A stretch of 44,004 bases of DNA from an uncultured Bacilli bacterium (GTDB taxonomy: Bacteria; Bacillota_I; Bacilli_A; RF39; UBA660): positions 1 through 44,004 of the forward strand of contig CALWAK010000005.1 in the NCBI GenBank assembly GCA_944373095.1, in the 5' to 3' direction. Position numbers and translations under genes: made by a program. This document shows positions 32,059-40,246 of the stretch, piece by piece; within the stretch, counting starts at the first letter, position 1; the number at the start of each line of letters is the position of its first letter. The notes beneath the pieces are model-generated. The model had not been told where the DNA came from and ran no database searches. It saw only the letters and a program-made list of their open reading frames with translations.

Positions 32059-34425
32059 ATGAATAATTCTGAAGAAAAAAAAGATCAAAATAAAGTAAAT
32101 ACCACTAATAATACTGGTGTTAATAAACTAGGTGAACAGCAAAAATTAAATAGTAGGCAGCAATATACTAATAATCAAGATAATACTGGAGAAACTTCAT
32201 TTAATAATAGTGGAGTATTGCCTCCTAAAGTTAATTCTTCTCACGTTAATGATTTAGAAAAAGATGATAAAGAACAACCACAAACTTTTAATAAAACTAG
32301 TAGAGTTTCAAATGCTGCTATTGATACTGATGGCAATGGTAGTAGTGTGCCTCAAAAGGGAACTCAAAAAGTTACAGAAAATGCTGGAGAGAAAGCTGGA
32401 AAAGCAGCCGGAGCTTATTTAGGTGGTCCAATTGGAAGTAAGATTGGTGGTTTTTTAGGTAAACAAATTGGAAAAAATATTAATTCTAAAACTATTATAA
32501 AAAATTTAGCGAATACACCTATTTTAATTTCTAAAGTTAATTCTCCTAAACAAAATAAAAACTCTGAAATAACTCAAGAAAATAATGATGTTCAGGAAAA
32601 TAAAGATCCTAAGCAAAATAGTGAGAATTCTAAGCAAAATGATAGCAATTCAACCGAACAAAATAGTCAAGAAGATAATACTTCAAAAAATGATAAACAA
32701 AGTAACCCATTAGCGTTAAAAAAGAAAAGTAAAATTTTTGGTGAAGCAAGTATACCTATAAAATTAGTTGCTTCTAGTTTTATAGGTGTATATATTTTAT
32801 TATTTATTATAGTAATAATAATTGGTTTTATAATGGTAGGTCAAAGTGGCAAATCATTAGATGTTGATGAAAATGGTGTAAATTGTATAAATATTACATC
32901 ATGTGATAGTGTAATTATTCCTAGTGGTCCATCAGCTGGAACTTATGATATTACTGAATATTTAGCAGGAGCGGTAAACTATTATTTTGGTACATATGAT
33001 AATGCTGAAGTGTATAAAGCAATGGGCTTAATTGTTAACACTGATTTAATTACTTATGCAGATATGGATTTTGAAAATAGTACATGTACTTTAAATGATA
33101 AAACTAAATTTAATAATGTAAGTATTATTTCAAATTCTACTGAAGATAATTTTGATGAAAATAATGAGCAAGTAGATTCAAAATATAATTTAGTTTCTTA
33201 TGGAACTTTAAATAGTAAAAATGAAATAATTATAGGTTATTCGCCAACTATTGAACCAAATGTTGCTGCTTTAAATAGTAGTGCAGATTATAAAACTATT
33301 ATTGAAGAATATTTAAGAGCAAAAGAATTAGAAATAGAAAACTTTGGTATATATAAAATTTGTGGTATGAGTGGTTCAGAAAATTTAACTTACGTTGACA
33401 TGAACGTTTGTGATAATGTAACTATAACAAATGGCAAATTTATGGGAACTTATACTTTAGACGATTATGTTGCTGGCGTAATTAACCATGAAGTCGGGGG
33501 ATTTAAAGATGAGGAAACTTTCAAAGTGTTTTCTATAGCAGCTCGTACTTATTTACTTACTAGATCTAAAAATGTTGATGGTGTATGTTATATGATAGAC
33601 AGTAATGATACTCAAAAATTTACACCTACAACTGATTCGTTAATTATAAATGCGGTTGCTCAAACAAGTGGGCAAGTAATGACTGATGGGAATGGAAATT
33701 TAATTTCAACGGAATATGATTCTTTTTGCTATGCTAGTAAAGATCAGAATTATTATTATTTAGCTCAAAAAAATCAAGCCATTCCTATTAGTTGGGCATA
33801 TGCTAATGTTCCAAAATGGAGTGGGACATCGTATTTAGAAAATCCATGCGGTACTGATGGTGATGGCGGTCATGGGCGTGGAATGAGCCAATATGGTGCT
33901 TATTATATGTCTACAGAAGAAAGTAAAAATTATAATGAAATATTAAGTTTCTATTATGATACAGGAACTTTATCGACAACTTTAAAAGTTGACTCAATTA
34001 ATGGAGAAGTAAATTCTTATGGTCTAATGAATCCTTTAGAAACTACTGGTAATTGTTCATCTTTATTTGGTAATAGAATTCATCCAATAACTGGTATCTT
34101 AAAATCTCATGGTGGCGTTGATATAGCGCGTGCAGCAAATACGCCAATATATGCTGCTCAAGATGGCACTGTTACTTTAAATGGTTATGATAAAGATGGA
34201 TATGGATATTATGTTATAATTACAGGTAATAATGGAATTTCAACAGTATACGCACACATGATAAGACCATCAAATTTACAAATTAATCAAACAATTACCG
34301 CTGGAACATTAGTTGGTTATGTTGGTCATACTGGTGCTGCAACAGGCAATCATTTACATTTTGAAGTTCGTGTAAATGGAACAAGAGTAGATCCATTACA
34401 ATATTTACCAGGTTTATGTGGGTGA
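32059..34425 (+). CDS. Membrane-anchored bifunctional wall hydrolase: SpoIID-like lytic transglycosylase plus M23 endopeptidase
   Basis: 788 residues, AGAGGTGG before ATG 32059. Domains in order: an Asn-, Gln- and Lys-rich cytoplasmic tail with a Gly-zipper-like stretch (about 111-145); one membrane helix (about 236-262); a degenerate SpoIID-like segment (about 288-440) that keeps GTYDITEYLAGAV but lacks the active Glu; an intact SpoIID domain (about 455-640) with GTYTLDDYVAGVINHE (Glu 478), AARTYLLTR and HGRGMSQYGA (from 605); and an M23 peptidase (about 660-785) with SHGGVDI (His 684, Asp 688) and HLHFEV (765-770). SpoIID cuts bare glycan strands and M23 cuts peptide bridges. Within the cluster it takes the VirB1 role of opening the wall for the channel. 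Confidence 0.9.
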   Translation: MNNSEEKKDQNKVNTTNNTGVNKLGEQQKLNSRQQYTNNQDNTGETSFNNSGVLPPKVNSSHVNDLEKDDKEQPQTFNKTSRVSNAAIDTDGNGSSVPQKGTQKVTENAGEKAGKAAGAYLGGPIGSKIGGFLGKQIGKNINSKTIIKNLANTPILISKVNSPKQNKNSEITQENNDVQENKDPKQNSENSKQNDSNSTEQNSQEDNTSKNDKQSNPLALKKKSKIFGEASIPIKLVASSFIGVYILLFIIVIIIGFIMVGQSGKSLDVDENGVNCINITSCDSVIIPSGPSAGTYDITEYLAGAVNYYFGTYDNAEVYKAMGLIVNTDLITYADMDFENSTCTLNDKTKFNNVSIISNSTEDNFDENNEQVDSKYNLVSYGTLNSKNEIIIGYSPTIEPNVAALNSSADYKTIIEEYLRAKELEIENFGIYKICGMSGSENLTYVDMNVCDNVTITNGKFMGTYTLDDYVAGVINHEVGGFKDEETFKVFSIAARTYLLTRSKNVDGVCYMIDSNDTQKFTPTTDSLIINAVAQTSGQVMTDGNGNLISTEYDSFCYASKDQNYYYLAQKNQAIPISWAYANVPKWSGTSYLENPCGTDGDGGHGRGMSQYGAYYMSTEESKNYNEILSFYYDTGTLSTTLKVDSINGEVNSYGLMNPLETTGNCSSLFGNRIHPITGILKSHGGVDIARAANTPIYAAQDGTVTLNGYDKDGYGYYVIITGNNGISTVYAHMIRPSNLQINQTITAGTLVGYVGHTGAATGNHLHFEVRVNGTRVDPLQYLPGLCG

Positions 34426-34429
34426 TAAA

Positions 34430-35170
34430 ATGAGAAAGATAAAATTAATAGTAATATTATTTTCTATAATTGTATTAAGTGGATGTACAGTTAATTACAC
34501 TATTAATATAGACGAAGAAAGTTTTAGTGAAAAAATAAGTATTAGCGATTTTATAACTGTTACTAGAACAATTGATGAAATTACAACATCTTATCAAGAG
34601 TATTATCCAACTACTATTGAAGGAGTAGCAGATTTGAATTCGCTAATATGTGAGTCTATTGAAAAGTGTTATAAAAAAAGTTTGGCATTACAAAGCAATA
34701 CTGGATATATATATAATTTAGAAAATAGTAATTTTTTAGATAACTTTGTAAAGACTACAAGTTGGTTATTTTCAAATAATACAAAAAGTTTTTTAAATGA
34801 TGAAAATAATATTATAATATCTACAAGTAATGGATTAAAATATTTTGATTTGATAACTGATTTAACTGAAATAAATATAACTTTAGAAACTGATTTAAAT
34901 GTTGTTAAAAATAATGCTGATATAGTAAATGGTACTTCTTATACTTGGGTGTTTACTAGGGAAAATTATTTAACTAAGAATATATTTATAAATATAGAAA
35001 AGAAAAAAGAAGATAATCAAGATAGTGAAAATAAGGATGAAGATGATAAAGTTAATGAAGAAGAAATAGTTAATGAAAATAAAAATAATAAATATACTAT
35101 TTTTATTATAATAGGTATATTGATAGTTTATTTTATAATAATAAGATTTATAATCAAAAAGAAAAGATAG
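34430..35170 (+). CDS. Lipoprotein with additional C-terminal membrane anchor
   Basis: 246 residues from ATG 34430, preceded by GGGTGA. A GTG start at 34418 would lie inside the previous gene and lacks support. The signal KLIVILFSIIVLSGC has a textbook lipobox (LSGC, Cys 19). The outer domain begins VNYTINIDEESFSEKIS and contains three more Cys; strands and helices alternate with no recognised fold. An acidic and Lys-rich linker (KKKEDNQDSENKDEDDK) precedes a C-terminal helix (YTIFIIIGILIVYFIIIRFI) with a basic end. Being tethered at both ends is unusual. The 4-base-scale spacing to the hydrolase gene implies co-translation and a joint role in the secretion apparatus. Confidence 0.78.
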   Translation: MRKIKLIVILFSIIVLSGCTVNYTINIDEESFSEKISISDFITVTRTIDEITTSYQEYYPTTIEGVADLNSLICESIEKCYKKSLALQSNTGYIYNLENSNFLDNFVKTTSWLFSNNTKSFLNDENNIIISTSNGLKYFDLITDLTEINITLETDLNVVKNNADIVNGTSYTWVFTRENYLTKNIFINIEKKKEDNQDSENKDEDDKVNEEEIVNENKNNKYTIFIIIGILIVYFIIIRFIIKKKR

Positions 35171-35190
35171 ATATTATTATTTACTTATTG

Positions 35191-35196
35191 TATAAT
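35191..35196 (+). promoter_or_regulatory. Possible -10 of a VirD4 gene promoter
   Basis: TATAAT in the 51-base gap before the coupling-protein gene, with no clear -35. Read-through from upstream is equally possible. Confidence 0.3.
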
Positions 35197-35221
35197 GTAA
35201 TATAGAAATTGGGTGTTGTTA

Positions 35222-37822
35222 ATGAAATTTAGAATAACTTCTAAGGATTTATTGATTTTTGTGATATTTTGTATATTTTTACTTTATTTATGTGCTATTG
35301 GTGTATTAAATTTTATTAACTTTGGCGCTGAAGGTAAATTATGGGGGCTAAATCCTTTACCTGCTTTTACAGGTACTTATTTACCTATAACGCTATTACT
35401 ATTTTTCTTAGCACTAATTATGATTTTTTCTTCAGTTTCTTCTTATGTTTTTGAAAGAGAAAAAAAAGGTGTTGGTATAACTGTTAAAGAAAAAGAAGAA
35501 AAGGGTTATTCAAACTGGGCTAAAGATAAAGATATAAAAACAGATAGAGATGTAGAAAAAGTAGTTACAACTGATAAAACTTTAAAAGCAGCTGGTGTAC
35601 CACTTTGTACTGGCAAAAATAATGAAATGTGGGTAGATAATGGTGAGTATCATACACTTGTAATAGGTTCATCTGGTTCAGGTAAATCACGTTGTGTTGT
35701 TAAACCAATGGTTAATTTATTGGCTAAAAAAGGTGAATCAATGATTATTACCGACCCAAAAGGAGAACTTTATATTGCTTCAGCAAATAAATTAAAAGAG
35801 TTAGGATATAAAGTAATAGTATTAAATTTTCGTGACCCTTTAAAAGGAAATGCGTGGAATCCTTTAACTTTACCATATCAATATTATAAAATGGGAAATA
35901 TGGATAAAGCTACTGAATTATTAGATGATGTTGCTTTAAATATTTTATATGATGCAAATAATAAAGGTGAACCTTTCTGGGAAAAATCTGCTGCCGATTA
36001 TTTTTCTGGATTGGCATTAGGATTATTTCAAGATGCTAAAGAAGAAGAAATTAATATTAATTCAATCAGTTTAATGGCTACTATTGGTGAAGAAAGACTA
36101 GGAGCATCAAATTATGCTAAGGAATACTTTTTATTAAAAGGCGAATCTTCTAGTGCTTATACTTTTGCATCTGGAACTATTAATGCTCCTAGTGATACAA
36201 AAGGTGGTATAGTTTCTACTTTTAGACAAAAAATACGTTTATTTGCTTCTCGTGAAAATTTATCAGAAATGTTAGGTCATAGTGACTTTAGTGTATTAGA
36301 TATTGGCCGTGAAAAAACTGCTGTATTTATTGTTGTTCATGATGAAAAAACTACATATCACGCTTTAGCAACAATATTTATCAAACAGTGCTATGAAACT
36401 TTAATAGATGTTGCTCAAGAAAATGGTGGTAAATTACCAATTAGGACTAATTTTATTTTAGATGAGTTTGCTAATATGCCTCCATTAAAAGATGTTGACT
36501 CTATGGTTACAGCAGCCCGTAGTAGACAAATGCGTTTTACTTTTATTATTCAAAACTTTGCCCAATTAAATGATGTATATGGTAAAGAAGTAGCAGAAGT
36601 AATTCGTGGTAACTGTGGTAATACAATATATTTGATCTCTACTGAACTTGCTGCTTTAGAAGAAATTAGTAAAATGTGTGGTGAGGTTAAATCTAAAGAA
36701 AAAGATAAAACTGCTTCAACGCCGTTAGTAACTGTTACAGATTTGCAAAAACTAAAATTAGGTGAAGCAATAATTATGCGTATTAGAAAAAGTCCATTCA
36801 AGACTAAATTGCCATTTAATGATAAAGTCGATTGGGGATATCAAGTTGTTGATGCTGATTTTCCGGTAAGAACTGTCAAACAAGTTGCCTTATTTGATAT
36901 AAAAAACTTTGTTAATGAAAAGAAAAAAGAAAAAAGTTTGGCAAATGGTGGTGCTAACCCATTTGGTGGTTTCTCACCATTTGGCGGAAATCCATTTGCA
37001 GCATCTCCTTTAGGTGGTTCTCCGTTTGGAAATAATAATTTTAATCCAAATCCATTTGGTAATATGGGAAATTCATTAAATAATAATCCTAATCCTTTTG
37101 GCCCAAGCCCATTATCAAATGCTAACACTAATAAAGCTGATAATAATTTATTTGGTAATAATTTTGATTTAGATGCAATGATGCGTGATATAGATAAAAA
37201 GATTGCTGAATTAGACGCTGAAGAGGCAAAGCAAAAAGAAAACTTAAATAAAAATTCAATAACAGAAGATGCTATTAAAACTTTAGAAAGTAATGTTAAA
37301 AAACCTAATATTGATGATTATTTAGGCTTGACTTCTAAAATAGATACTTCAAAAATAAAAGAAGAAGAAAAGAAACCTGATATAATAAGTAATGATAAAA
37401 CAATTGAGGATACAGCGAAAGTTGATGAAGATTTACTTATTGATATTAATATAAATAAAGAAATTAAGACTGATAATGATATATTAAAAAATATTGATAT
37501 AAAGCAGGCAATTGATAATCTATCTACTGAATATTCAAATATTTTAGAAAATAAAAAAGAAAGTATTGATGAATCAAATTATACATTACCTAGTTATGAT
37601 ACTTTAGAAGAAATTCCTATCAAAGAAGAAAAAATAGAAATTAATAATAAAATTGAAGAACCTAAAAATGAAACATTAAGTACAAATGAAAATTTAGTTA
37701 TCGAAAGAAATGAAGAAGATAAACCAAAAATAAATGTTGATGCTGATTCTGTAGTTATTAATAATAATGTTATTTCTGATGATGAATTTTTTGATGATTT
37801 CTTTGGGGATGACGACTTTTAG
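35222..37822 (+). CDS. virD4: VirD4/TraG-family type IV coupling protein
   Basis: 866 residues from ATG 35222 (GGGTG at 35211-35215; the GTG at 35213 lies in that site). Two N-terminal membrane helices (about 8-30 and 53-75) come first. Walker A is GSSGSGKSR (149-157), then MIITDPKGELY and VLNFRDPLKGNAWNPL, Walker B FILDEFANMPP (Asp 414), and AARSRQMRFTFIIQNFAQL. All are VirD4/TraG hallmarks. After residue 570 the protein changes to a disordered NPFG/SPFG-rich stretch, then a long acidic and Lys-rich tail ending in FFDDFFGDDDF. Coupling proteins pick substrates for the channel. With no relaxase in the window the cargo may be protein. Confidence 0.93.
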   Translation: MKFRITSKDLLIFVIFCIFLLYLCAIGVLNFINFGAEGKLWGLNPLPAFTGTYLPITLLLFFLALIMIFSSVSSYVFEREKKGVGITVKEKEEKGYSNWAKDKDIKTDRDVEKVVTTDKTLKAAGVPLCTGKNNEMWVDNGEYHTLVIGSSGSGKSRCVVKPMVNLLAKKGESMIITDPKGELYIASANKLKELGYKVIVLNFRDPLKGNAWNPLTLPYQYYKMGNMDKATELLDDVALNILYDANNKGEPFWEKSAADYFSGLALGLFQDAKEEEININSISLMATIGEERLGASNYAKEYFLLKGESSSAYTFASGTINAPSDTKGGIVSTFRQKIRLFASRENLSEMLGHSDFSVLDIGREKTAVFIVVHDEKTTYHALATIFIKQCYETLIDVAQENGGKLPIRTNFILDEFANMPPLKDVDSMVTAARSRQMRFTFIIQNFAQLNDVYGKEVAEVIRGNCGNTIYLISTELAALEEISKMCGEVKSKEKDKTASTPLVTVTDLQKLKLGEAIIMRIRKSPFKTKLPFNDKVDWGYQVVDADFPVRTVKQVALFDIKNFVNEKKKEKSLANGGANPFGGFSPFGGNPFAASPLGGSPFGNNNFNPNPFGNMGNSLNNNPNPFGPSPLSNANTNKADNNLFGNNFDLDAMMRDIDKKIAELDAEEAKQKENLNKNSITEDAIKTLESNVKKPNIDDYLGLTSKIDTSKIKEEEKKPDIISNDKTIEDTAKVDEDLLIDININKEIKTDNDILKNIDIKQAIDNLSTEYSNILENKKESIDESNYTLPSYDTLEEIPIKEEKIEINNKIEEPKNETLSTNENLVIERNEEDKPKINVDADSVVINNNVISDDEFFDDFFGDDDF
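36945..37115 (+). repeat. NPFG/SPFGG low-complexity repeat inside the VirD4 gene
   Basis: Short imperfect repeats encode variants of N-P-F-G, S-P-F-G-G and F-N-P-N-P-F-G about ten times over some 55 residues. No such stretch occurs in typical VirD4 proteins. Confidence 0.7.
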
Positions 37823-37840
37823 AACCTTATGGTTCTTTTT
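37821..37840 (+). terminator. Terminator closing the secretion cluster
   Basis: Six-base stem AGAACC/GGTTCT (37821-37826, 37831-37836), loop TTAT, then TTTT. The VirD4 stop (37820-37822) touches the left arm. Confidence 0.75.
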
Positions 37841-37888
37841 ATAATGTTCTAAATAATTTTATGTGCATATCTTATTTTAGGAGGCAAT

Positions 37889-38146
37889 ATGAAAAGCATA
37901 AAATTAAGTGAATACACTAATGATGGTATATTAATAGATTTAGAAAATAATGTTACATATAATAACTGGCATGATAGTAGAGCTATTAATATTCCTTATC
38001 AAGATCTAGTATATAATTTTTCAACATTATTAGATAAAAATAAAAAATATTATTTATATTGTCGTTATGGTAATAAAAGTAGAAGAGCTGTAAGTATTTT
38101 AGAAATTTATAATTATGATGTTACCCAAGTTTTACTCGATAATTAA
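37889..38146 (+). CDS. Single-domain rhodanese-like protein
   Basis: 85 residues, GGAGG before ATG 37889. It contains the short rhodanese layout: ILIDLENNVTYNNWHDSRAINIPYQ (the usual D-x-R and G-x-I-x-x-A-x-N-I-P region), then YYLYCRYGNKSRRAV with the catalytic Cys in the loop, and a final helix and strand. Such proteins carry persulfide sulfur on the Cys. The protein is cytoplasmic. The loop CRYGNKS is the same length as in active rhodaneses. The partner and sulfur acceptor are unknown. Confidence 0.85.
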   Translation: MKSIKLSEYTNDGILIDLENNVTYNNWHDSRAINIPYQDLVYNFSTLLDKNKKYYLYCRYGNKSRRAVSILEIYNYDVTQVLLDN

Positions 38147-38183
38147 CTTATACTATGTTATAATTAATTAATCAGGAGATGTA

Positions 38184-38714
38184 ATGAAGAAGGTTTTGTT
38201 TTTATTATTTGCTATATTTATTTTAAGTGGTTGTTCTAAATTTGAAGGAACATGGTGTCAAAAAACAGAGATATTTAGTACATTAGTAATATTAAATGAA
38301 AAATATACTACTAATGAATATAAAAATATTATAAGTAAAATAGAGACATTAGAATCATTGAAAAGTTATGATGTAGTAGATGAGTTAGAAAATGGTAATA
38401 CAACAATAAATATATATTTTAATAACAAAGCTGGTATGAATTCATCTGAAGAGGTATTATCTAATTTAAAAGGGATAAATAAAATAGAAACTAAAAGTTT
38501 TGTAGTAGTAAGTCAAAAATTAAATATTGTTAAAGATGAATATGTTTATGGACTAAATTTAGATAATATTGATGCTGCCATATATAAAGGTAGAATAAAT
38601 AGTGATAAGGATACTTTAATACTTGGTGATTTTAAATTATATTATAAAGATAAACTATTATGTTTGGATCAAGAATGTACTAGTTTTTTAACAAAAAATA
38701 ATGAATGTGAATAG
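38184..38714 (+). CDS. Lipoprotein of unknown function
   Basis: 176 residues, AGGAG before ATG 38184. The signal peptide KVLFLLFAIFILSGC ends in a clear lipobox (Cys 17), so the mature protein is membrane-anchored outside. The folded part has a strand-helix pattern (LVILNEKYTTNEYKNIISK, TTINIYFNNKAGMNSSEEVL, KIETKSFVVVSQK) that resembles a ferredoxin-like fold, and four more Cys, two near the C-terminus (LCLDQEC). No family recognised. Its stop precedes a hairpin (38719-38741) and then yqeG. Confidence 0.7.
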   Translation: MKKVLFLLFAIFILSGCSKFEGTWCQKTEIFSTLVILNEKYTTNEYKNIISKIETLESLKSYDVVDELENGNTTINIYFNNKAGMNSSEEVLSNLKGINKIETKSFVVVSQKLNIVKDEYVYGLNLDNIDAAIYKGRINSDKDTLILGDFKLYYKDKLLCLDQECTSFLTKNNECE

Positions 38715-38718
38715 TATT

Positions 38719-38741
38719 AAAGCAAGAGTAATCTTGCTTTT
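38719..38741 (+). terminator. Hairpin between the lipoprotein gene and yqeG
   Basis: Nine-base perfect stem (38719-38727 with 38732-38740), loop GTAA, with only a short T run. It may act as a partial terminator or attenuator ahead of the yqeG-yqeH-mutL operon. Confidence 0.5.
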
Positions 38742-38760
38742 ATTAGATAGGAGTTGTAAT

Positions 38761-39282
38761 ATGAATCAATTTTTTCCAGATATATATGCTAAGGATATAT
38801 ATAAAATAAATTATAAAAAATTAAAAGAAAATGGTATTAAGTGTTTAATATTTGATTTAGATAATACTTTAGTACCTATTTATGCTACTATACCAACTAG
38901 AAAAATTAAAGAATTATTTGCATATTTAGATGATTTAAATTTTAAAGTAATTATTATGTCTAATAGTGGCAAAAAAAGGGTTTCTCCTTTTAAAGAAACT
39001 TTAAATATTGATTCATCTTATTCTTCTTGTAAACCTTTTAAAAAGAAGTATAAAAAAATATTAAAGATGTTTAATTTTAAAGATACGGAAGTAGCCTGTA
39101 TTGGTGATCAATTATTAACAGATATATGGGGAGCAAATCGTATGAATTTTACATCAATATTTGTTGATAAAATAAGTGAAGAAGATTTTATTTGGACTAA
39201 ATTTAATAGATTTATAGAAAAATTAATATTAAAATCATTTGAAAAAAAAGGAAGTTTTAGTAAAGGAAAATATTATGATTAA
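38761..39282 (+). CDS. yqeG: YqeG-family HAD phosphatase
   Basis: 173 residues from ATG 38761, behind AGGAG. An earlier in-frame ATG at 38701 would read through the hairpin and lacks a ribosome binding site. The HAD motifs are IFDLDNTLVP (motif I), IIMSNSGKKRV (motif II), KPFKKKYKK (motif III Lys) and CIGDQLLTDIWGANRMN (motif IV), the exact YqeG pattern. YqeG is a phosphatase of the same family as mitochondrial PTPMT/GEP4 phosphatidylglycerophosphatases; its bacterial role is poorly known. It overlaps yqeH by 8 bases, matching the yqeG-yqeH pairing of Bacilli. Confidence 0.93.
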   Translation: MNQFFPDIYAKDIYKINYKKLKENGIKCLIFDLDNTLVPIYATIPTRKIKELFAYLDDLNFKVIIMSNSGKKRVSPFKETLNIDSSYSSCKPFKKKYKKILKMFNFKDTEVACIGDQLLTDIWGANRMNFTSIFVDKISEEDFIWTKFNRFIEKLILKSFEKKGSFSKGKYYD

Positions 39283-40246
39283 AAGATGTAATGGTTGTGG
39301 TGCTGTTTTACAAACAGAAAATTCTAATTTAGCTGGGTATGTACCAGATTTAAAATTTAAAATATGTCAAAGATGTCATAAACTAACTAATTATGGAGAA
39401 GTTATATATTCTAAAGTAAATAAAGATAATGATAAATTAATAGATGTAATTAATAAAAATAAAAAACATGTCTTTTTTTTAATAGACTTTTTAAATATTA
39501 ATGATGAAGTAATAAATACTTATAAAAAGATAAATAGTACTAAAAATATAATAATAACTAAAAAAGATATTATTCCTAAGAGTATAAAAGATAATAAAAT
39601 TATTGATTATTTACATAATCATTATTTAATTAAAGAAGATATATATTTAGTTTCATCTAAAAAAAGGATTAATAGTAAAAAAATTATTAATATTATGGAA
39701 CAAAATAATATTTTAGAGTGTTACATAGTAGGTTATACTAATGTAGGTAAAAGTACATTAATTAATAATCTATTAGAAGATAAATTAGTTACTGTAAGTA
39801 ATATGCCAAATACAACAATAGATTTTATAAATATTAAAGTAGATAATAAAGTTATTACTGATACACCAGGTTTTAATTATAAATTAAGTATATTAGATTT
39901 AAAAGATTATTTAATAAAAAAAGTAAATTGTAAGAATGAAATATTACCTAAAACTTATCAAACTAAAGAAAATTTATCTATACTTATTGAAGATGATATT
40001 ATTATTAAAGATTTTGGTGTTAATAGTATTACTACTTATTTTAGTAATGATATAAAAGTAGAGAAGAAATTTAATTTTAATACAGCTGAATCAATGGAAT
40101 TAGAGGTACCTAATAATTCTGATTTGGTAATCAATGGTCTAGGTTTTATAAATATTAAAAAACAATGTAAATTAAAAGTAAATTCTAAGTATTTAGCATT
40201 AATAACAATAAGAAAATCTATCTTTGGGGGAAATAATAATGACTAA
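39275..40246 (+). CDS. yqeH: Circularly permuted ribosome-assembly GTPase YqeH
   Basis: 323 residues from ATG 39275, with AAAGGA upstream. The N-terminal zinc finger is CNGCGAVLQ...CQRCHKL (four Cys). The GTPase motifs run in permuted order: ITKKDI (G4) at about 108, SSKKR (G5), then GYTNVGKST (G1) and DTPGF (G3). YqeH is needed for 30S subunit assembly and replication control in Bacillus. The C-terminal RNA-binding domain is somewhat shorter than in Bacillus (full length about 366 there). It overlaps yqeG at the start and mutL at the end, each by 8 bases. Confidence 0.93.
   Translation: MIKRCNGCGAVLQTENSNLAGYVPDLKFKICQRCHKLTNYGEVIYSKVNKDNDKLIDVINKNKKHVFFLIDFLNINDEVINTYKKINSTKNIIITKKDIIPKSIKDNKIIDYLHNHYLIKEDIYLVSSKKRINSKKIINIMEQNNILECYIVGYTNVGKSTLINNLLEDKLVTVSNMPNTTIDFINIKVDNKVITDTPGFNYKLSILDLKDYLIKKVNCKNEILPKTYQTKENLSILIEDDIIIKDFGVNSITTYFSNDIKVEKKFNFNTAESMELEVPNNSDLVINGLGFINIKKQCKLKVNSKYLALITIRKSIFGGNNND

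Noticed and set aside
36841-37128. Minus-strand ORF with a Pro/Leu/Gly-rich product
   Set aside because: It is the shadow of the NPFG repeat in the VirD4 gene, with no ribosome binding site and no similarity to a real protein.
23525-37822. An integrative conjugative element of Tn916 or ICEBs1 type
   Set aside because: VirB4-, VirB6- and VirD4-like genes are present, but no relaxase, integrase, excisionase, replication gene, oriT-like repeat or att repeat is visible, and core genes adjoin directly.
38701-38760. Upstream ATG start for yqeG
   Set aside because: It would encode the hairpin at 38719-38741 and overlap the lipoprotein gene; ATG 38761 has AGGAG and gives the normal YqeG N-terminus.
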